64,000 nucleotides of DNA. It comes from Colletotrichum lupini (taxonomy: Eukaryota; Ascomycota; Sordariomycetes; Glomerellales; Glomerellaceae). Below are positions 24,087 to 35,000 of the stretch, piece after piece. A model generated the notes under the pieces. The model saw only the letters and a program-made list of their open reading frames with translations, did no database searches and had not been told where the DNA came from. The position numbers and the translations under genes are program-made. The stretch covers positions 3,968,001-4,032,000 of the forward strand of contig NC_064679.1 in NCBI RefSeq assembly GCF_023278565.1, in the 5' to 3' direction. Each line of letters begins with the position of its first letter. The first letter of the stretch is position 1.

Positions 24087-24263
24087 TGTTACGTAATAGG
24101 GATAGTAATTGTACCTCACAAAGTACCCGTTACGTACTAAATTACGTATCTATCTTAGATATCGTATATATAGACCTTCTCCTTTTGTCTATTTCTACTT
24201 TAATAGTTAAGCCACTTTTACCACACTCCGTATGCCCATTGCTACGTGCCATAACTCGTGACA
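24087..24263 (+). repeat. 3' LTR of the Copia element
   Basis: It is 177 bp, begins TGTTACG and ends GTGACA. Here the inner (5') part is RIP-mutated and the outer (3') part is preserved, the mirror image of the left LTR. Confidence 0.9.
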
Positions 24264-24775
24264 CTTTTCCACAAGATTGGCGAATCATGAACCTTCGGGG
24301 GAACTAGATGCTTCCCCCGGTCTGGTCTGGGCGCCATCGGGGCATCCAAAACCTTCCCCCTAGCGTCCTTTGAGTCCTGCGGCTGATGTCGTCCGTCGTC
24401 TAAGCTATGCGGGGCATCCAAATGATTCCCCCGAGTTGGGGAACGTGGGAACGTGGGGTCGGGGAAACGTCGAAGTCTGCCCCGAAGGTCCAACGCGGGG
24501 ACTCTAAGTCGCGTGTTGGCCTTCGGCGGCGCGTATGTACGAGTTCGGTCAGCCTATGCTTTACTCAGAGATAATGGGACGTCATGGGGCCTGTTGTGTG
24601 GACCTAATGCAAAGACTCCGCAATGAAAGTGACGGATCGTACGAAGCTCTGGCTTGGAACCGTTGCGCGTATCCGAAGGATCCTATTTAGGAGCTGGACT
24701 TGCCGTTAGGGTCGGTTGGTCCCTGTCCCTTGATTCTGTCATCCTCGCTCATTTTGATTCAATCTGATTGCAGCA
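24264..24775. promoter_or_regulatory. GH5 promoter region with three CreA-type sites
   Basis: The region upstream of the GH5 gene is unusually G/C-run rich. It contains SYGGRG matches GCGGGG at 24409-24414, GTGGGG at 24453-24458 and GCGGGG at 24495-24500. CreA, the carbon catabolite repressor, binds this consensus, so glucose repression of the glycosidase is plausible (inference). The Copia 3' LTR ends about 510 bp before the gene. Confidence 0.4.
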
Positions 24776-26591
24776 ATGTCAAACGGAATCCTCAGAACGT
24801 CCGGCTCCAGCATTGTCGATGCTGAGGGCAAGCCTGTCCTTCTCCGCGGCGTAAGTGTCTACCACTTTATATCCAGAATGCAACTGTCCGAAGGCCCATT
24901 GCTGACTGCCTATCGCGATACAGACGGCCCTCGGTGGCTGGATGCTGATGGAGAACTTCATGAACGGCTTTCCCGGTCGTGAGCACCAGATTCGTGCAGC
25001 ACTGCTGAAGGTGCTCGGCAAGGAGAAGTCCGATTTCTTCTTCGACAAGTTCCTCGAATACTTCTTCACCGAGAAAGACGCCGAATTCCTCGCCTCGATT
25101 GGCTTCAACTGCATCCGTCTGTCTTTCAACTACCACCACTTCGAAGATGACATGAACCCCTTTGTGATCAAAGAGGAAGGCTTCAAGCATCTTGATCGCG
25201 CAATTGAAATCGTAGGTTCCTCCAACGTTTCTCAGACTCTTCTTCCCGACTAATGTCTCTTCTTGTAGTGCGCCAAGTACAAGATCTACACAATTCTCGA
25301 CCTCCACTCCGCTCCTGGTGGCCAGAACCAAGATTGGCACTCAGATAACCCGACCGGATACGCCGCGTTCTGGGACCACAAGCATTTCCAAGACAGAGTT
25401 ATCAACCTTTGGCAGGTGATAGCGAAGCGATACAAGGGAAATCCGTGGATCGCAGGATACAACCCTCTCAACGAACCCGCCGACGTCGAGTGGACTCGCC
25501 TTCTCGCCTTCTACGATCGCATCGTCCCCGCCATTCGCGACATTGATCCCGAACACATTCTCTGGCTCGAGGGCAACACGTTTAGCATGGACTTTTCCGG
25601 CTTCGCAAAGGTGTTCGATAACTCTGTCTATGCGGTGCACGATTACTGTGGATTCGGCTTTCCCAACCGCATTGGTAGATACCAAGGTCTGGCAGATCAG
25701 GATGCCTATATCCGCCAGATGTACGACCGCAAGGTTGCTTTCATGAAAGAGCACAACGTGCCAATCTGGAATGGTATGAACACCTTTAGGTATGAATAGA
25801 CAAATCGCTAACCGTCGAGGCGCAGGCGAATTCGGTCCAATTTACGAACGAAAGGAGTACAACCCAGACTTCGAAGAGCACAACGAGGAACGATACAAGA
25901 TGCTCGACAAGCAAATGGCAATTTATACCGACGAGGGTATTGGTGAGACAACTTGCGACACGAGACCTTTGAACATTCGCTAACAGCTCCATCCGCAGCA
26001 TGGAGTATCTGGGCCTACAAAGACGTAAACGTCATGGGCATGACCTACCTCTCCCCCGACTCCGCCTGGCTGAAGCTCCTCGGCCCCATGATCCGCAAGA
26101 AGCGCAACCTTGCCGTCGACAGCTGGGCCTACGACGACGCACACCTCCAGCCCAATCTCTTTGGCCCCCTACACAAGTGGTTCGAAGACAACGTTCCCGC
26201 ACAATACAACAAGAAGTACCCGTGGCAGTGGCGCATGCACATGCACGTGTTCCGCGGCATCCGCGGCATCACCATGACGGAGTACATGATCCCCGAATGG
26301 GCCGATTACTTCAGGGACAAGACGTTTGAAGAGCTGGATGAGCTTGCTGCCAGCTGGAAGTACGAAAACTGCATTCAGCGAGAGAGGCTGAATGAGTTGT
26401 TGAGCCTCTATGCGCCGATGACGCCTGGGGACAAGAGGTTGGAGGGCAAGGTGATTCCCTCAGAGGTTGAGAAGGAACAAGGAAAGCCTAGAGAAACTGT
26501 ATCTGGTGTTGGCGTATTTGAGCTGGCACCTGATGAAAAGAAGAAGCATCTTGCTCAGGCCAGTCTAACTCCAGTTGCTGTTGTTTCATAG
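24776..26591 (+). CDS. Glycoside hydrolase family 5 (cellulase/glucanase fold), intracellular
   Basis: Exons 24776-24850, 24924-25211, 25269-25773, 25826-25942 and 25999-26591 join in frame to 525 residues. The GH5 TIM barrel is clear: GKPVLLRGTALGGWM at the start, FNCIRLSFNYHHFE, then LDLHSAPGGQNQDWHSDN. The acid/base Glu is at 190 in NPLNEP and the nucleophile Glu at 291 in NGEFG. The barrel is followed by a C-terminal extension of about 200 residues. No signal peptide is present, so the substrate is probably intracellular or reached by a non-classical route. GH5 members act on beta-linked glucans or glucosylceramides; I cannot fix the subfamily. All four introns have normal signals and the catalytic residues are intact, so the gene looks functional. 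The next gene downstream is an unrelated regulator on the same strand. Confidence 0.9.
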
Positions 26592-27185
26592 CTTCGAAAT
26601 TTTCATTAGCCTCGACATCATGATGAGGCTGACTGGGTTGCATACACTGGCGTTATTTGGGTTTCGTAGAATAATGACTACGGGTTCAACTCTTTTCGAT
26701 TCACTTGCAATATGTACTACACCGATTTGAGTCAAGGAAGAATTGACCGTCATATTCTTCGCTATGCTTGGCATTGATAGGATTCTACAGCTTCTCAGGC
26801 GAGATCCTTGCTCTATGGGAATAGTCCTTATTTAAGGTAGTCCGCCATACGTCATCTGGGCTTTCCACAAACTTATGTTTCCTAAGCAGTCCCTCAGTCT
26901 ATAGTCGCTGGATGAATCTGAACAAGCCACGAGCACTCGGCCCTCAGGCCGAACATCACGGACCGACCGGCAAGATCCCGGCGCCGCGCGGCACTAGGAC
27001 AGCCGGGGAGTAGCGGGGAAGTTCCTCACGTAATGTCCCCTGGAGTAACTTGAAGCGTGGGCCTCAGCCAGTCAAATCCGCCAAAGAATTCCCCTTTTCT
27101 CCAGTGGATTTTCCAGTTCCATCTCCGCAAATCGCACAACTCACTCCCGTACCCTTGTGATCCCGATGCCGATGGGCGGCCGATC
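26592..27185. other. Intergenic, promoter of the second Zn2Cys6 gene
   Basis: No gene is supported. The open frame of the downstream regulator extends upstream to 27057 but has no ATG before 27186, so this stretch is taken as leader and promoter. Confidence 0.4.
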
Positions 27186-29531
27186 ATGGATGACTCCGCG
27201 CCGTCTTCCTCCTTCTCTGCTGCCCATTACTTTCCGACACGACGCCGTGTATGGCAGGCATGCACCAACTGCCGGGCCCGCAAGACGCGATGCGACGCTG
27301 CCAAGCCAAAGTGCAGTCTCTGCGTGACGCAGAACGTGGAGTGCGTCTACCGCGACTCGAACCAGCCGCGCATCGAGCAGAATACCAGGATCTTGTTGGA
27401 GCGCATCCAGATGTTGGAAGATCGCTTGCTTTCTTCACCGGTATTTTCTGGACAACAGCAATCGCAGAGCCAGCAAGCTTCCCAACCGTCTTTAGATACG
27501 CCATCACCTCAAGCTACACGGCATGCTACAACTCCGCGATCGGCACACCATACACAGCCCGAGGCAGGTCCTGACTCAACGTCAACGAGGAACCAAACAG
27601 ACGCGGTTCAGACAAGGAATGCTGATGCAGATGCTCAAATTCCAATCCCTTTATCCCATACAGCGAATGCGAACCATGTCTTTGAGTGGCCGATAGTAAA
27701 GCAGCTGCTATCAGAAACGGACTCGGCGTCACAACCGCCGCGGCCAGCTTTTCCGGGAGGGCTGCGCTCAGCGGAAGCAACTGACATCTTTTTCCGCAAA
27801 GATACAGGTACAGATTCTTCGATGTGCCCTCCAGAGTCTTGGAGATTATTCCAAGACCGGAGTCTGCCAGTATCCATCCATGCCGCTGATCGGTATCGGG
27901 AGGTGATCCATGAGTACTTTGCCGAAGTGAACATCTTCTTTCCTCTCCTCTCCCCGGAGGACATCATCAACACTTTAAATGAAGTAATAGCGTCTGAAAA
28001 GACTGCAAGTGTGGTCTCGCCCCTTACTGCGCCGGCCCGGTACTGTTTATTGCTGTTGGTCCTCTGCATGGGATCCTTCGTCTACACCGGGGACTATCGC
28101 ATTTCATTGGATGAAAGAGCAGGCCGAGATGGAGGTCAACGCCAAAGACCCATAAGCTCGAGCATCATTGGAGACTTTCCGGACATCGATGAGCAGCTGT
28201 GGCGAAAAGCGCGACTTTTGCTGGGCTTCATTTCATCTGAAATCAGCCTTGAAGCAGCACAATGCACGATGTTGGCGAGGTCAGGCTCACGCTTGTATAC
28301 TTAGCATTGTTCTACCTGAACTGACGGCTTGCAGCTTATATATGAATGCGAACGGAAGAGTAGCAGATTCTTTCCACTGGGCACATGCAACCGCCGTCAA
28401 GTGTGAAGCTCTCGCGAAAAGGTACTTATCTTGAGGACCTCACAAGTCCCGCCTGCAAGCAACTGGATTACTAAAACGGGAAACAGAGATGCCAGAGGCG
28501 CAGAAGGCAATGATGGATTCTCGGACGCCTTCCGTAGACTCTTTTGGGTCGCACTGATTTACGAAGGTGACTTTGTGTCCGAGATCTCAATCACATTACC
28601 CTCAGGTATAGCGAGATACGAAGAAGTCGTACCCTACCCGGCCCCCGAAACACCCAAGCAGCACAAAGAATTCACCATCAACCAGGCGACCCCGGAAGCC
28701 GAGGTGACGAGTCCGTCATCGACGTCTTTCTACAGGACCGAGGAACTTGTCGCCTTCCAAATCAGTACCAACGCGGCAATCAGGCGGTTTCTCAACCGGG
28801 TTAACAGCGTCGTCTTTGATAGCAAAGACCAGTTTCGCATGACGCGCACCAACTACGCCAACTGGCTACTGCGGATCACCGAGGATCTTTGGTCGTATCA
28901 CGGTGCGCTTTACCGCAATCTCCCCGATTTCCTGCTCACGAGCCAGCCTAGAAGAACGCCTGGGCAACAGCCGGAAATTGCAACTTCTCCTATGACGCCC
29001 GGTATCATTCAAGTTGAAGAGTTGGGCAACAATCCGTGGAACGTGCTGAGGCTCAAGGGGCGGTACTATGCGGGGCAGTACATCATTCATCGCCCTTTCA
29101 TCGAATACGTGATGTTGAACATGGCGCACTTCGAGACGCATCCGTGCCGGGAGGCGATATTGGAGCGGTGCCGAATGTGCCTTGAGGGTTGCAAGGGTTT
29201 CATCAATGTTTTCGACATTGATCCTGCCAACAGCATTACTGGCCTATTTGCTGCCGGAATGGTGTAAGTGCGAAGCCTTAGGCTACAGAGCACCACTACT
29301 GTAAAGGCTCGTTTCTGACATCTCCTTAGGACCTTCACCATGGTTACCATCCTCCGAGTGGCGACAATGTGCCCCGTCTTCAAAGAAATCCTGCCGGAAG
29401 ATATCGAGGGTGCGATGTTTGTAGGAACGCGGAACTTGCGGCGATTCAGCATTAGCGTGAGGGAGTTTGAGTGGCACTTGAGCGTATTGGAAAGACTTGC
29501 GGCGTCTTGTAGGAATAGAATGAGTACTTAG
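27186..29531 (+). CDS. Zn2Cys6 transcription factor with fungal_trans domain
   Basis: Exons 27186-28279, 28335-28421, 28487-29263 and 29330-29531 give 719 residues. The zinc cluster has Cys at 26, 29, 36, 43, 46 and 53 (CX2CX6CX6CX2CX6C). A heptad-like dimerisation segment follows (NTRILLERIQMLEDRLL), then a Gln/Ser/Thr-rich linker. The fungal_trans domain begins near residue 228 with RYREVIHEYFAEVNIFFPLL and includes LYMNANGRVADSFHWAHAT. The C terminus has YYAGQYIIHRPFIEYVM, typical of the end of this domain. The protein should bind DNA in the nucleus, probably as a dimer. The ATG at 27186 is the first in the open frame. Which genes it controls cannot be read; the GH5 gene 600 bp upstream on the same strand is one candidate (inference). 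Confidence 0.9.
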
Positions 29532-30286
29532 GTAGCGGAAGACATATCGCTGCCGCATTTTGGAACGCTCGGAATTCAAAACGACATGCTCGGTGGATAC
29601 TACTGTCAAGAAAAGTCTCACAAACTGTCGTTCTAGGAGAATGAAGCGTGAAAACTCCATAGAATTCTTCATGGGGGATTGCGGTGGAAATTACCTCAAT
29701 CGAAGTCTTCTAGAAACCTCAATACTAAGCTTCTATCGCTGTACTGTTTCGCTTCTCAAATGTCGATCAGACGCGGTTGGTTCCATTTCCCTGGGTCAGA
29801 CGGGTACATTCAAGAGTCGATTATTTGAGATGGCTGACTCAATAGACGTGAGTAAAGTTTCATCCGAAAGATAGAGCGATGTCAACGAGGATGCCATCCA
29901 AACTTGCGACGTTGCAAGTCGCTGTAAGCGAAACCAAATCCATGGGAACCGAAAGCGAATGGGCAAATGAAGATCTCGAAGATGAGAGAAAATATTCCCT
30001 ACAGAGTCAAATAAAACAAGTGATGATCTTGTTGGTAAATCTACCTCATGCTTAAATAGCGACGAACATCCTGAGGATTCAAGCTGTCAAGAACAACGAC
30101 TCATTAACCATTCTGACTTATCACACAAGTCATTCGCGTTGGTTTCGCATCTTCTTGCTCAAAATTCCTATCTCTTTCCTCATTCGTCCTACTCCTCACA
30201 ACTTCACTAATCTACTGTTCAATCATCGATTCAATTTCGAAGCAAAGCAGAATTCTCGTCATTGACTTCAGCAATTCTTATCGAAT
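29532..30286. other. Intergenic, no supported gene
   Basis: About 750 bp that contains the 3' end of the regulator and the promoter of the small secreted protein. No further coding signal was found. Confidence 0.4.
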
Positions 30287-30567
30287 ATGAAGTTATCCGT
30301 AAACGCCGCTCTCTTGATCTTGGGGCTTACAGCGTCTGTCCATGCGAGTGCGTACTTCTTAAAGCTTTCAGCGCCAAGACGTCCATCTGCACTTACATGC
30401 TAATATAGATATCGACAGCTCCCCAGAAGAAGGGTGGTGGCGTTGCAGGCCAGGCCTGCACTGACGGGACATTCAAGGGAACTTGCTCTGCAGACGGTCG
30501 ATGTGGGTTGGAAATCCCGCCCAATGAGTTGTCGAGCCAGATTGTGGCTGGCCAATGTGGCCGATGA
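30287..30567 (+). CDS. Small secreted cysteine-containing protein, effector candidate
   Basis: Two exons, 30287-30347 and 30419-30567, encode 69 residues. The first exon is a clean signal peptide (MKLSVNAALLILGLTASVHA). The mature part starts with TPQKKGGG and has four Cys, in QACTDG, GTCSAD, GRCGLE and GQCGR, enough for two disulphides. The 71-nt intron has a GTGCGT donor, a CTAAT branch sequence and a CAG acceptor. An earlier TAG acceptor would bring in a stop, which fixes the junction. It is too short for most gene finders. I do not recognise the family. Short secreted Cys-bearing proteins of this type are often called effector candidates; host activity is not shown by the sequence. Confidence 0.7.
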
Positions 30568-31274
30568 TTAGACCACTCTGCTGTTTCAATTACATCAAAG
30601 AGACAAACAAATAGAGCAAATGAATGTATTCAATGCCACATACACTGATTCCTTGAGCCGCACCTCTGAACCTGTGACTGTACTGGTGTTTGTGCGTGGC
30701 TTTTGCTAGATAAGACTCTCGGCTATTCTCGGCCAATCGCGGCTCTTGATGAGCCAATCTCCTGATGATATTGCTCAGTCGAGATCTAAGTCAGAATAAT
30801 AGAAAAGAGAAAGAGCCGTTTCAGGGTCTTTGACATCCTTGCCTGTCTCATTATTGTGGTGAGTCACCTAGCAGCTCATTGGTAGAACACCGAAAGTGGC
30901 TGCATCGTTCATTATGAATCATACCTCGTCACCGTGATACTAAGAGTTCATTGGCAGACTCTTCCAGTTATAGTGGACCGTCTCAATCATGGCGTACATC
31001 CTTGGTCTGAAGGGGCTTAGTCCTGCGGCTCGGACTTCTGGGCCATCGACCACGGTGTTGAGAACCCGTGGATGTTCGGAACGCCGCCTAGTTTGTTTAT
31101 GTGAATGCAAGTGATTATATAGATATGGGAATCATCCGAATGGAGCTTATTTCATTCCATCAATTCAATCGAAAAGACAACTTCAATTTTAGATACAACA
31201 TCGGGATCCAGTTCCGTCCCCTCTTCCAACTAAGACCAGCCAGAAGCTAATTCCACTCAAACGACCACTTATCA
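30568..31274. promoter_or_regulatory. Intergenic with TATA box for the Rei1-like gene
   Basis: No gene is supported. A TATATA at 31116-31121 lies about 155 bp upstream of the next start codon. Confidence 0.35.
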
Positions 31275-32261
31275 ATGCCGGGTGCAACAACAACAGCAAC
31301 GAACACAGCAACAACTGCGCTACTTCGGAATTCGATGGACTCGCTCTCAAATCAGAACAACAACAACAACATACCACTTTCCCCGAAAGAGTCAATTGAC
31401 TCTCACAGCGCGGTCATGCAACCATTCATTCCTGGGCAATGCCTATTCTGCCCCAATCTCTCAGCAGACTTCCCTGCCAGTGTAGCCCACATGCAAAAGT
31501 CACACGGCCTGTTTATTCCACATCAGCAAAATCTGCTCGTCGACCTGGAAACTCTCTTCAAGTACCTGCACCTAGTCATATTCGATTATCGGGAATGTCT
31601 ACATTGCGGGACAAAGAGGACAACGGTACAAGCTGTACAGCAACACATGGTCGGCAAAGGTCACTGCAGGTTTGACCCAGCAAACCAAGACTCCGAATTT
31701 GCCGACTTTTACGACTTCACTTTCTCCGAGACCGAAGGCAACGAAGGAGGTGACTATGAGAGCGACAAAGACGAGTGCGATGTGCAGAACGAGCCGGCAA
31801 GCCCAAGTCAGCCGTTACAGGTCGATGAAGACTCTCTTCGGTTGCCATCAGGCAAGATCATATCCAAGCGGTCCTCGGACCAGACGGGGCCGTCTATCAA
31901 TCACCTAAGGCGCCGAATGCGGACCCCACCTTCACGACTAGAATATGTCCAGGTAGAATCTGAAGAAGAGGAGTCCAGCGAGGGCCCGCTGCATCCTGGT
32001 CGGACACAAGCACTGTCTAAGAGAGAAAAGCGAGAGAAGGCGGTGATCGCGCATCAGCTAGCAAACATGAGGGCGAATGATCGAAGTGCACTGATGCACT
32101 TATCTGCATCGGAGCAGCGATCGCTGCTGGCGGTGCAGTACAGGAATGAGGAAAAGGTGCAGAAGGAGGAACGGCGCCGGCAGGGTAAGATTGATCGGAA
32201 GGGGAACAAGAACTTGTACGCGTACTGGAACACAGAAACGCCTGTTTACCAGTGTGGATAG
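31275..32261 (+). CDS. Rei1/Reh1-like C2H2 zinc-finger protein lacking the N-terminal fingers
   Basis: An intronless frame gives 328 residues. Two C2H2 units match the central part of the cytosolic 60S pre-ribosome factor Rei1. The first has Cys56, Cys59, His72 and His77 ([13 protein letters not shown], then [11 protein letters not shown]) and is followed by [11 protein letters not shown]. The second has Cys108, Cys111, His124 and His130 ([15 protein letters not shown]). An acidic region and a basic C-terminal part ([18 protein letters not shown]) follow, again like Rei1. Canonical Rei1 proteins also have one or two N-terminal fingers that bind the ribosome. Here they are replaced by about 50 Thr/Asn/Ser-rich residues, and no finger-coding sequence lies upstream. 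This is probably a truncated paralogue; the gene for the full factor should be elsewhere in the genome (inference). Confidence 0.8.
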   Translation: MPGATTTATNTATTALLRNSMDSLSNQNNNNNIPLSPKESIDSHSAVMQPFIPGQCLFCPNLSADFPASVAHMQKSHGLFIPHQQNLLVDLETLFKYLHLVIFDYRECLHCGTKRTTVQAVQQHMVGKGHCRFDPANQDSEFADFYDFTFSETEGNEGGDYESDKDECDVQNEPASPSQPLQVDEDSLRLPSGKIISKRSSDQTGPSINHLRRRMRTPPSRLEYVQVESEEEESSEGPLHPGRTQALSKREKREKAVIAHQLANMRANDRSALMHLSASEQRSLLAVQYRNEEKVQKEERRRQGKIDRKGNKNLYAYWNTETPVYQCG

Positions 32262-33716
32262 ATAAGGCGCTGTATTAAATCCCAATGGATGTCGGCATTG
32301 TCTTGTGCATCAATTTACCTGAAAAGTAACCATGTTTTGGTGGTTTTGCAGAATCGGAAGTGATTTGGCAAGCATTCTGATAGTCGCTGGAGATGGTCCC
32401 TGGGAGCCAGAATTAATGAACTCTGCTCGTGGTGGGCTTAACGATGTCGATGTAGGTTCGGAAATCACGCTTTTGAATCGAGATCTACGTCATGCAGTAC
32501 ACCGACTAGGTTGACCTTGCGTTGGATTGACGTGGATGGAGACCTGTCAAACTTCAGACAGATTGGCCGATTCCTGGATCTCCCACAAAAGAGGGCAAGA
32601 GAGGAATTCTTGTTCATCTGGCATCTATGCAATCGACTACCCTAGTAGTTGCCATTGAGCGGTAAGTGATTGGATGATACTATGGGCGGCATTCGCTTCG
32701 CACATAGTCTTGCTCGAACGCACTACATGTAGGGTTCTGTGGCCTTCTCAGCCAGATTGGAACGGCCCAACTTGGAATTCTGGGAAGAAATACGGGTGCT
32801 GAGTATTTTTTGTGAACTATGGACTTTCTCACTTACATCAGACAGCTTGGCGGCTATACCATGAGAAGACTGTGTAAAAATGTAACATATTTCGTGTGCC
32901 AATGAAGGCTAAATAAAAGATGACCTAGCGTATATCAATTCCTGTTAAGATCACGAAAAAAACTAGCGGGCAGAACGTCGCAGCTTTAGAATGTGCGATC
33001 AGTTCTCCGTGCACTCATACAGTGGAGATTACAGGGGATGGATGGAGGGGTTAACACGGTTTCTCTCCGCGTACAGGGGGGACTCCCTTGCCTTGTGGCT
33101 GCCAATTTTAAGATTGCCGGCTCCTTTCAGAGAGCGAGAGCGAACTGCGAAGTATCTCATGCATTTCGCTTCATGCATCATGAGTTCCTTCAGAGACAAA
33201 GGTTAATAGTTGTGCGCCGTGGAAACAAATGTCAGTACTCAACGTTGTCTTCCGTCCTAAGCCTTCTCTACCTTACCTTATGAACTCTATAGAGCCTTAT
33301 AGAGCCAGTCACTCTGGTTTCGAGGTCAGGGGCACGAACGAGGTCCGACCAATTTGACAGATGCCGGTGTCAGCAGTAAATTGCATCGGTTGGAGTCTTA
33401 AATCCAAAAGTGGTCGATAGTAGAAGCAAGGTTACCTGCCATACTTGAGCTGTACTCTATACACACATTTCGCATTCACCATTTAACAGACTTGATAAGG
33501 CGTAGAATGTCCGACAGGCCGCTCTACTTTGTCCGTTGATGCAAACCAGTCTAGTGGATAGCTCCGTACAATCCGCAGGCCTCTATCGTTGGCCCTAATG
33601 GGTACTAGGTAACAAGGCCTAGGACAAAATTTGCGTCCCTGTCACCTTGTCAAGCACGTTTCGAATCGAAATTAAAGTCATGGGCGTGCGGCGCCTGTAC
33701 CGTTCCCATCCCAAGC
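32262..33716. other. Intergenic, no supported gene
   Basis: About 1.45 kb of ordinary composition with only short frames that lack motifs. Nothing recognisable was seen. Confidence 0.4.
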
Positions 33717-33730
33717 GCGCTACCGCATTC

Positions 33731-34585
33731 TAAGTACCTTATTATCGAAGAAAGTTAATTCTTTCTAAGTTATAAGTATAAGAATATAGTTTTAATAAAA
33801 TAATATAGTACCTACTTAGTACTTAAATTAAGATGCTTTTTTAAGCTCGCTATAAAAGAAAAATAATTATATTACTAATTACTTATTATTAAAGTTTATA
33901 ACTAGTATTATAGTTTTAATTATAATAGCTTTATTTATAATAAATAAAAAGTCTAATTATAAGTCCTTTAAAAACCTCTCCTTAAGGGTTATAAAAGCCT
34001 TTAAGTTAAGTTAAAATACTTATTAAAATATTAATAACTAAACTAACCTTACGATAATAGCTTTAATAAAAAACTAAAAAATAAATTAAAAAATAACGCT
34101 AAAATCTTTACTAATATTAAGTACGATATATAAAGTATAGTAACATAGTTATAGAGTATTATTAATATATTTTACACTAAAAAGGGTATTATTAATATTA
34201 ATAAAACGAATAGGGCTATATTAATATAATACCTCGGCTTTTTCTTATAACTTAAGAATAATTACTTTAAATAGTATTAAAAATTTATTAAAAAGCTTTT
34301 TTAAATACTCTAGTATATTTATTATTATTTTTATAATAATAAGACTCCTAGTACTTACGTATAAAAGTAGGTTATTTATTTTTAAATAATAATATTAGCT
34401 TATTAATAAGCTATCGAAACTACGATTCTAGCGATCCCTTAATAAAAGAGAGGGTAGAATAGAGGAAAGGATAAGTAATTTATAAAAAGGGTTGAGGTTA
34501 AATAGTGCGGAATTCGAGGGTAGGGTAGCGTCTATATGTACTGTGGCAATCCTCTAGTAATGCAAAACGATGGAGTTAAATAGTG
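33731..34585. mobile_element. RIP-degraded insertion with a 14-bp target duplication
   Basis: An 855-bp block, very AT-rich and TpA-dominated over most of its length, is flanked by the exact 14-bp direct repeat GCGCTACCGCATTC at 33717-33730 and 34586-34599. The repeat is GC-rich and lies in normal sequence, so it is most simply a target-site duplication. That length suits a non-LTR retrotransposon or a SINE-like element better than LTR or Tc1 elements. The last 100 bp are less mutated and carry GTTAAATAGTG twice (34497 and 34575). No protein can be read. Confidence 0.6.
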
Positions 34586-34599
34586 GCGCTACCGCATTC

Positions 34600-35000
34600 A
34601 GGTGGCACTTCAATTCGCTGAGGGCTTTGGAAGTGCGCCGCCCAGCCGGTCACGGCGTTTCAGCTGCCCAGGCCCGCAGAATAGGTGCATCTTAATCCTT
34701 GCAAAGATACAGCTTGCTGAGATTGACAGCTCACGGGATGCATGGCGGACCTGCTGGGGCGGCGGGGGCGGCAGTGATGGGACGAACAAACGTCGAGATC
34801 GGGCGGCTCAGGGGAGTAAAGGTTGTAGATACTAAAGAAACGCCGATGGCCTTCTTGGAGGGAAGGCTTATTGGGTCTGTCAGTGTGAGCTTGTCCTTCC
34901 CTCATCCAGTCCCAATCCCGAGTCTCTCTCCTTGACAGGTTTGGTGATATTCGTTCGTTCCATTCCACTTCTCTTCGCACTCCCTGTAAACCACTTCAAG
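34600..35000. other. Intergenic, promoter of the DUF1996 gene
   Basis: About 400 bp between the AT-rich insertion and the DUF1996 start. It contains a pyrimidine-rich leader just before the ATG and no supported gene. Confidence 0.4.

Larger units (their letters stand above)
16687..24263 (+). mobile_element. Complete Ty1/Copia LTR retrotransposon, inactivated by RIP
   Basis: The element is 7,577 bp, bounded by two 177-bp LTRs and by a 5-bp target duplication CTTTT (16682-16686 and 24264-24268). Copia order is shown by integrase-side debris first, then reverse transcriptase (NAFFNAPL, then RALYSL near 21,190), the polymerase active site, and RNase H near 22,000-22,290 (TEAKLLYLKE, then KFEYF). 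The RT active site reads YVNN at 21327-21338 where YVDD is expected, both Asp codons having changed to Asn codons by G-to-A. CpA and TpG are nearly absent in the core and every frame is full of TAA and TAG. These are RIP effects. The segment from RNase H to the 3' LTR is about 1.8 kb, unusually long. No intact protein is encoded. Confidence 0.92.

Noticed and set aside
24867..25340. A 157-codon minus-strand frame over the GH5 gene
   Set aside because: It is a shadow of the GH5 coding strand, which has all catalytic motifs and consistent introns.
27057..27185. N-terminal extension of the second Zn2Cys6 regulator
   Set aside because: The open frame there has no ATG, so the start at 27186 is used.
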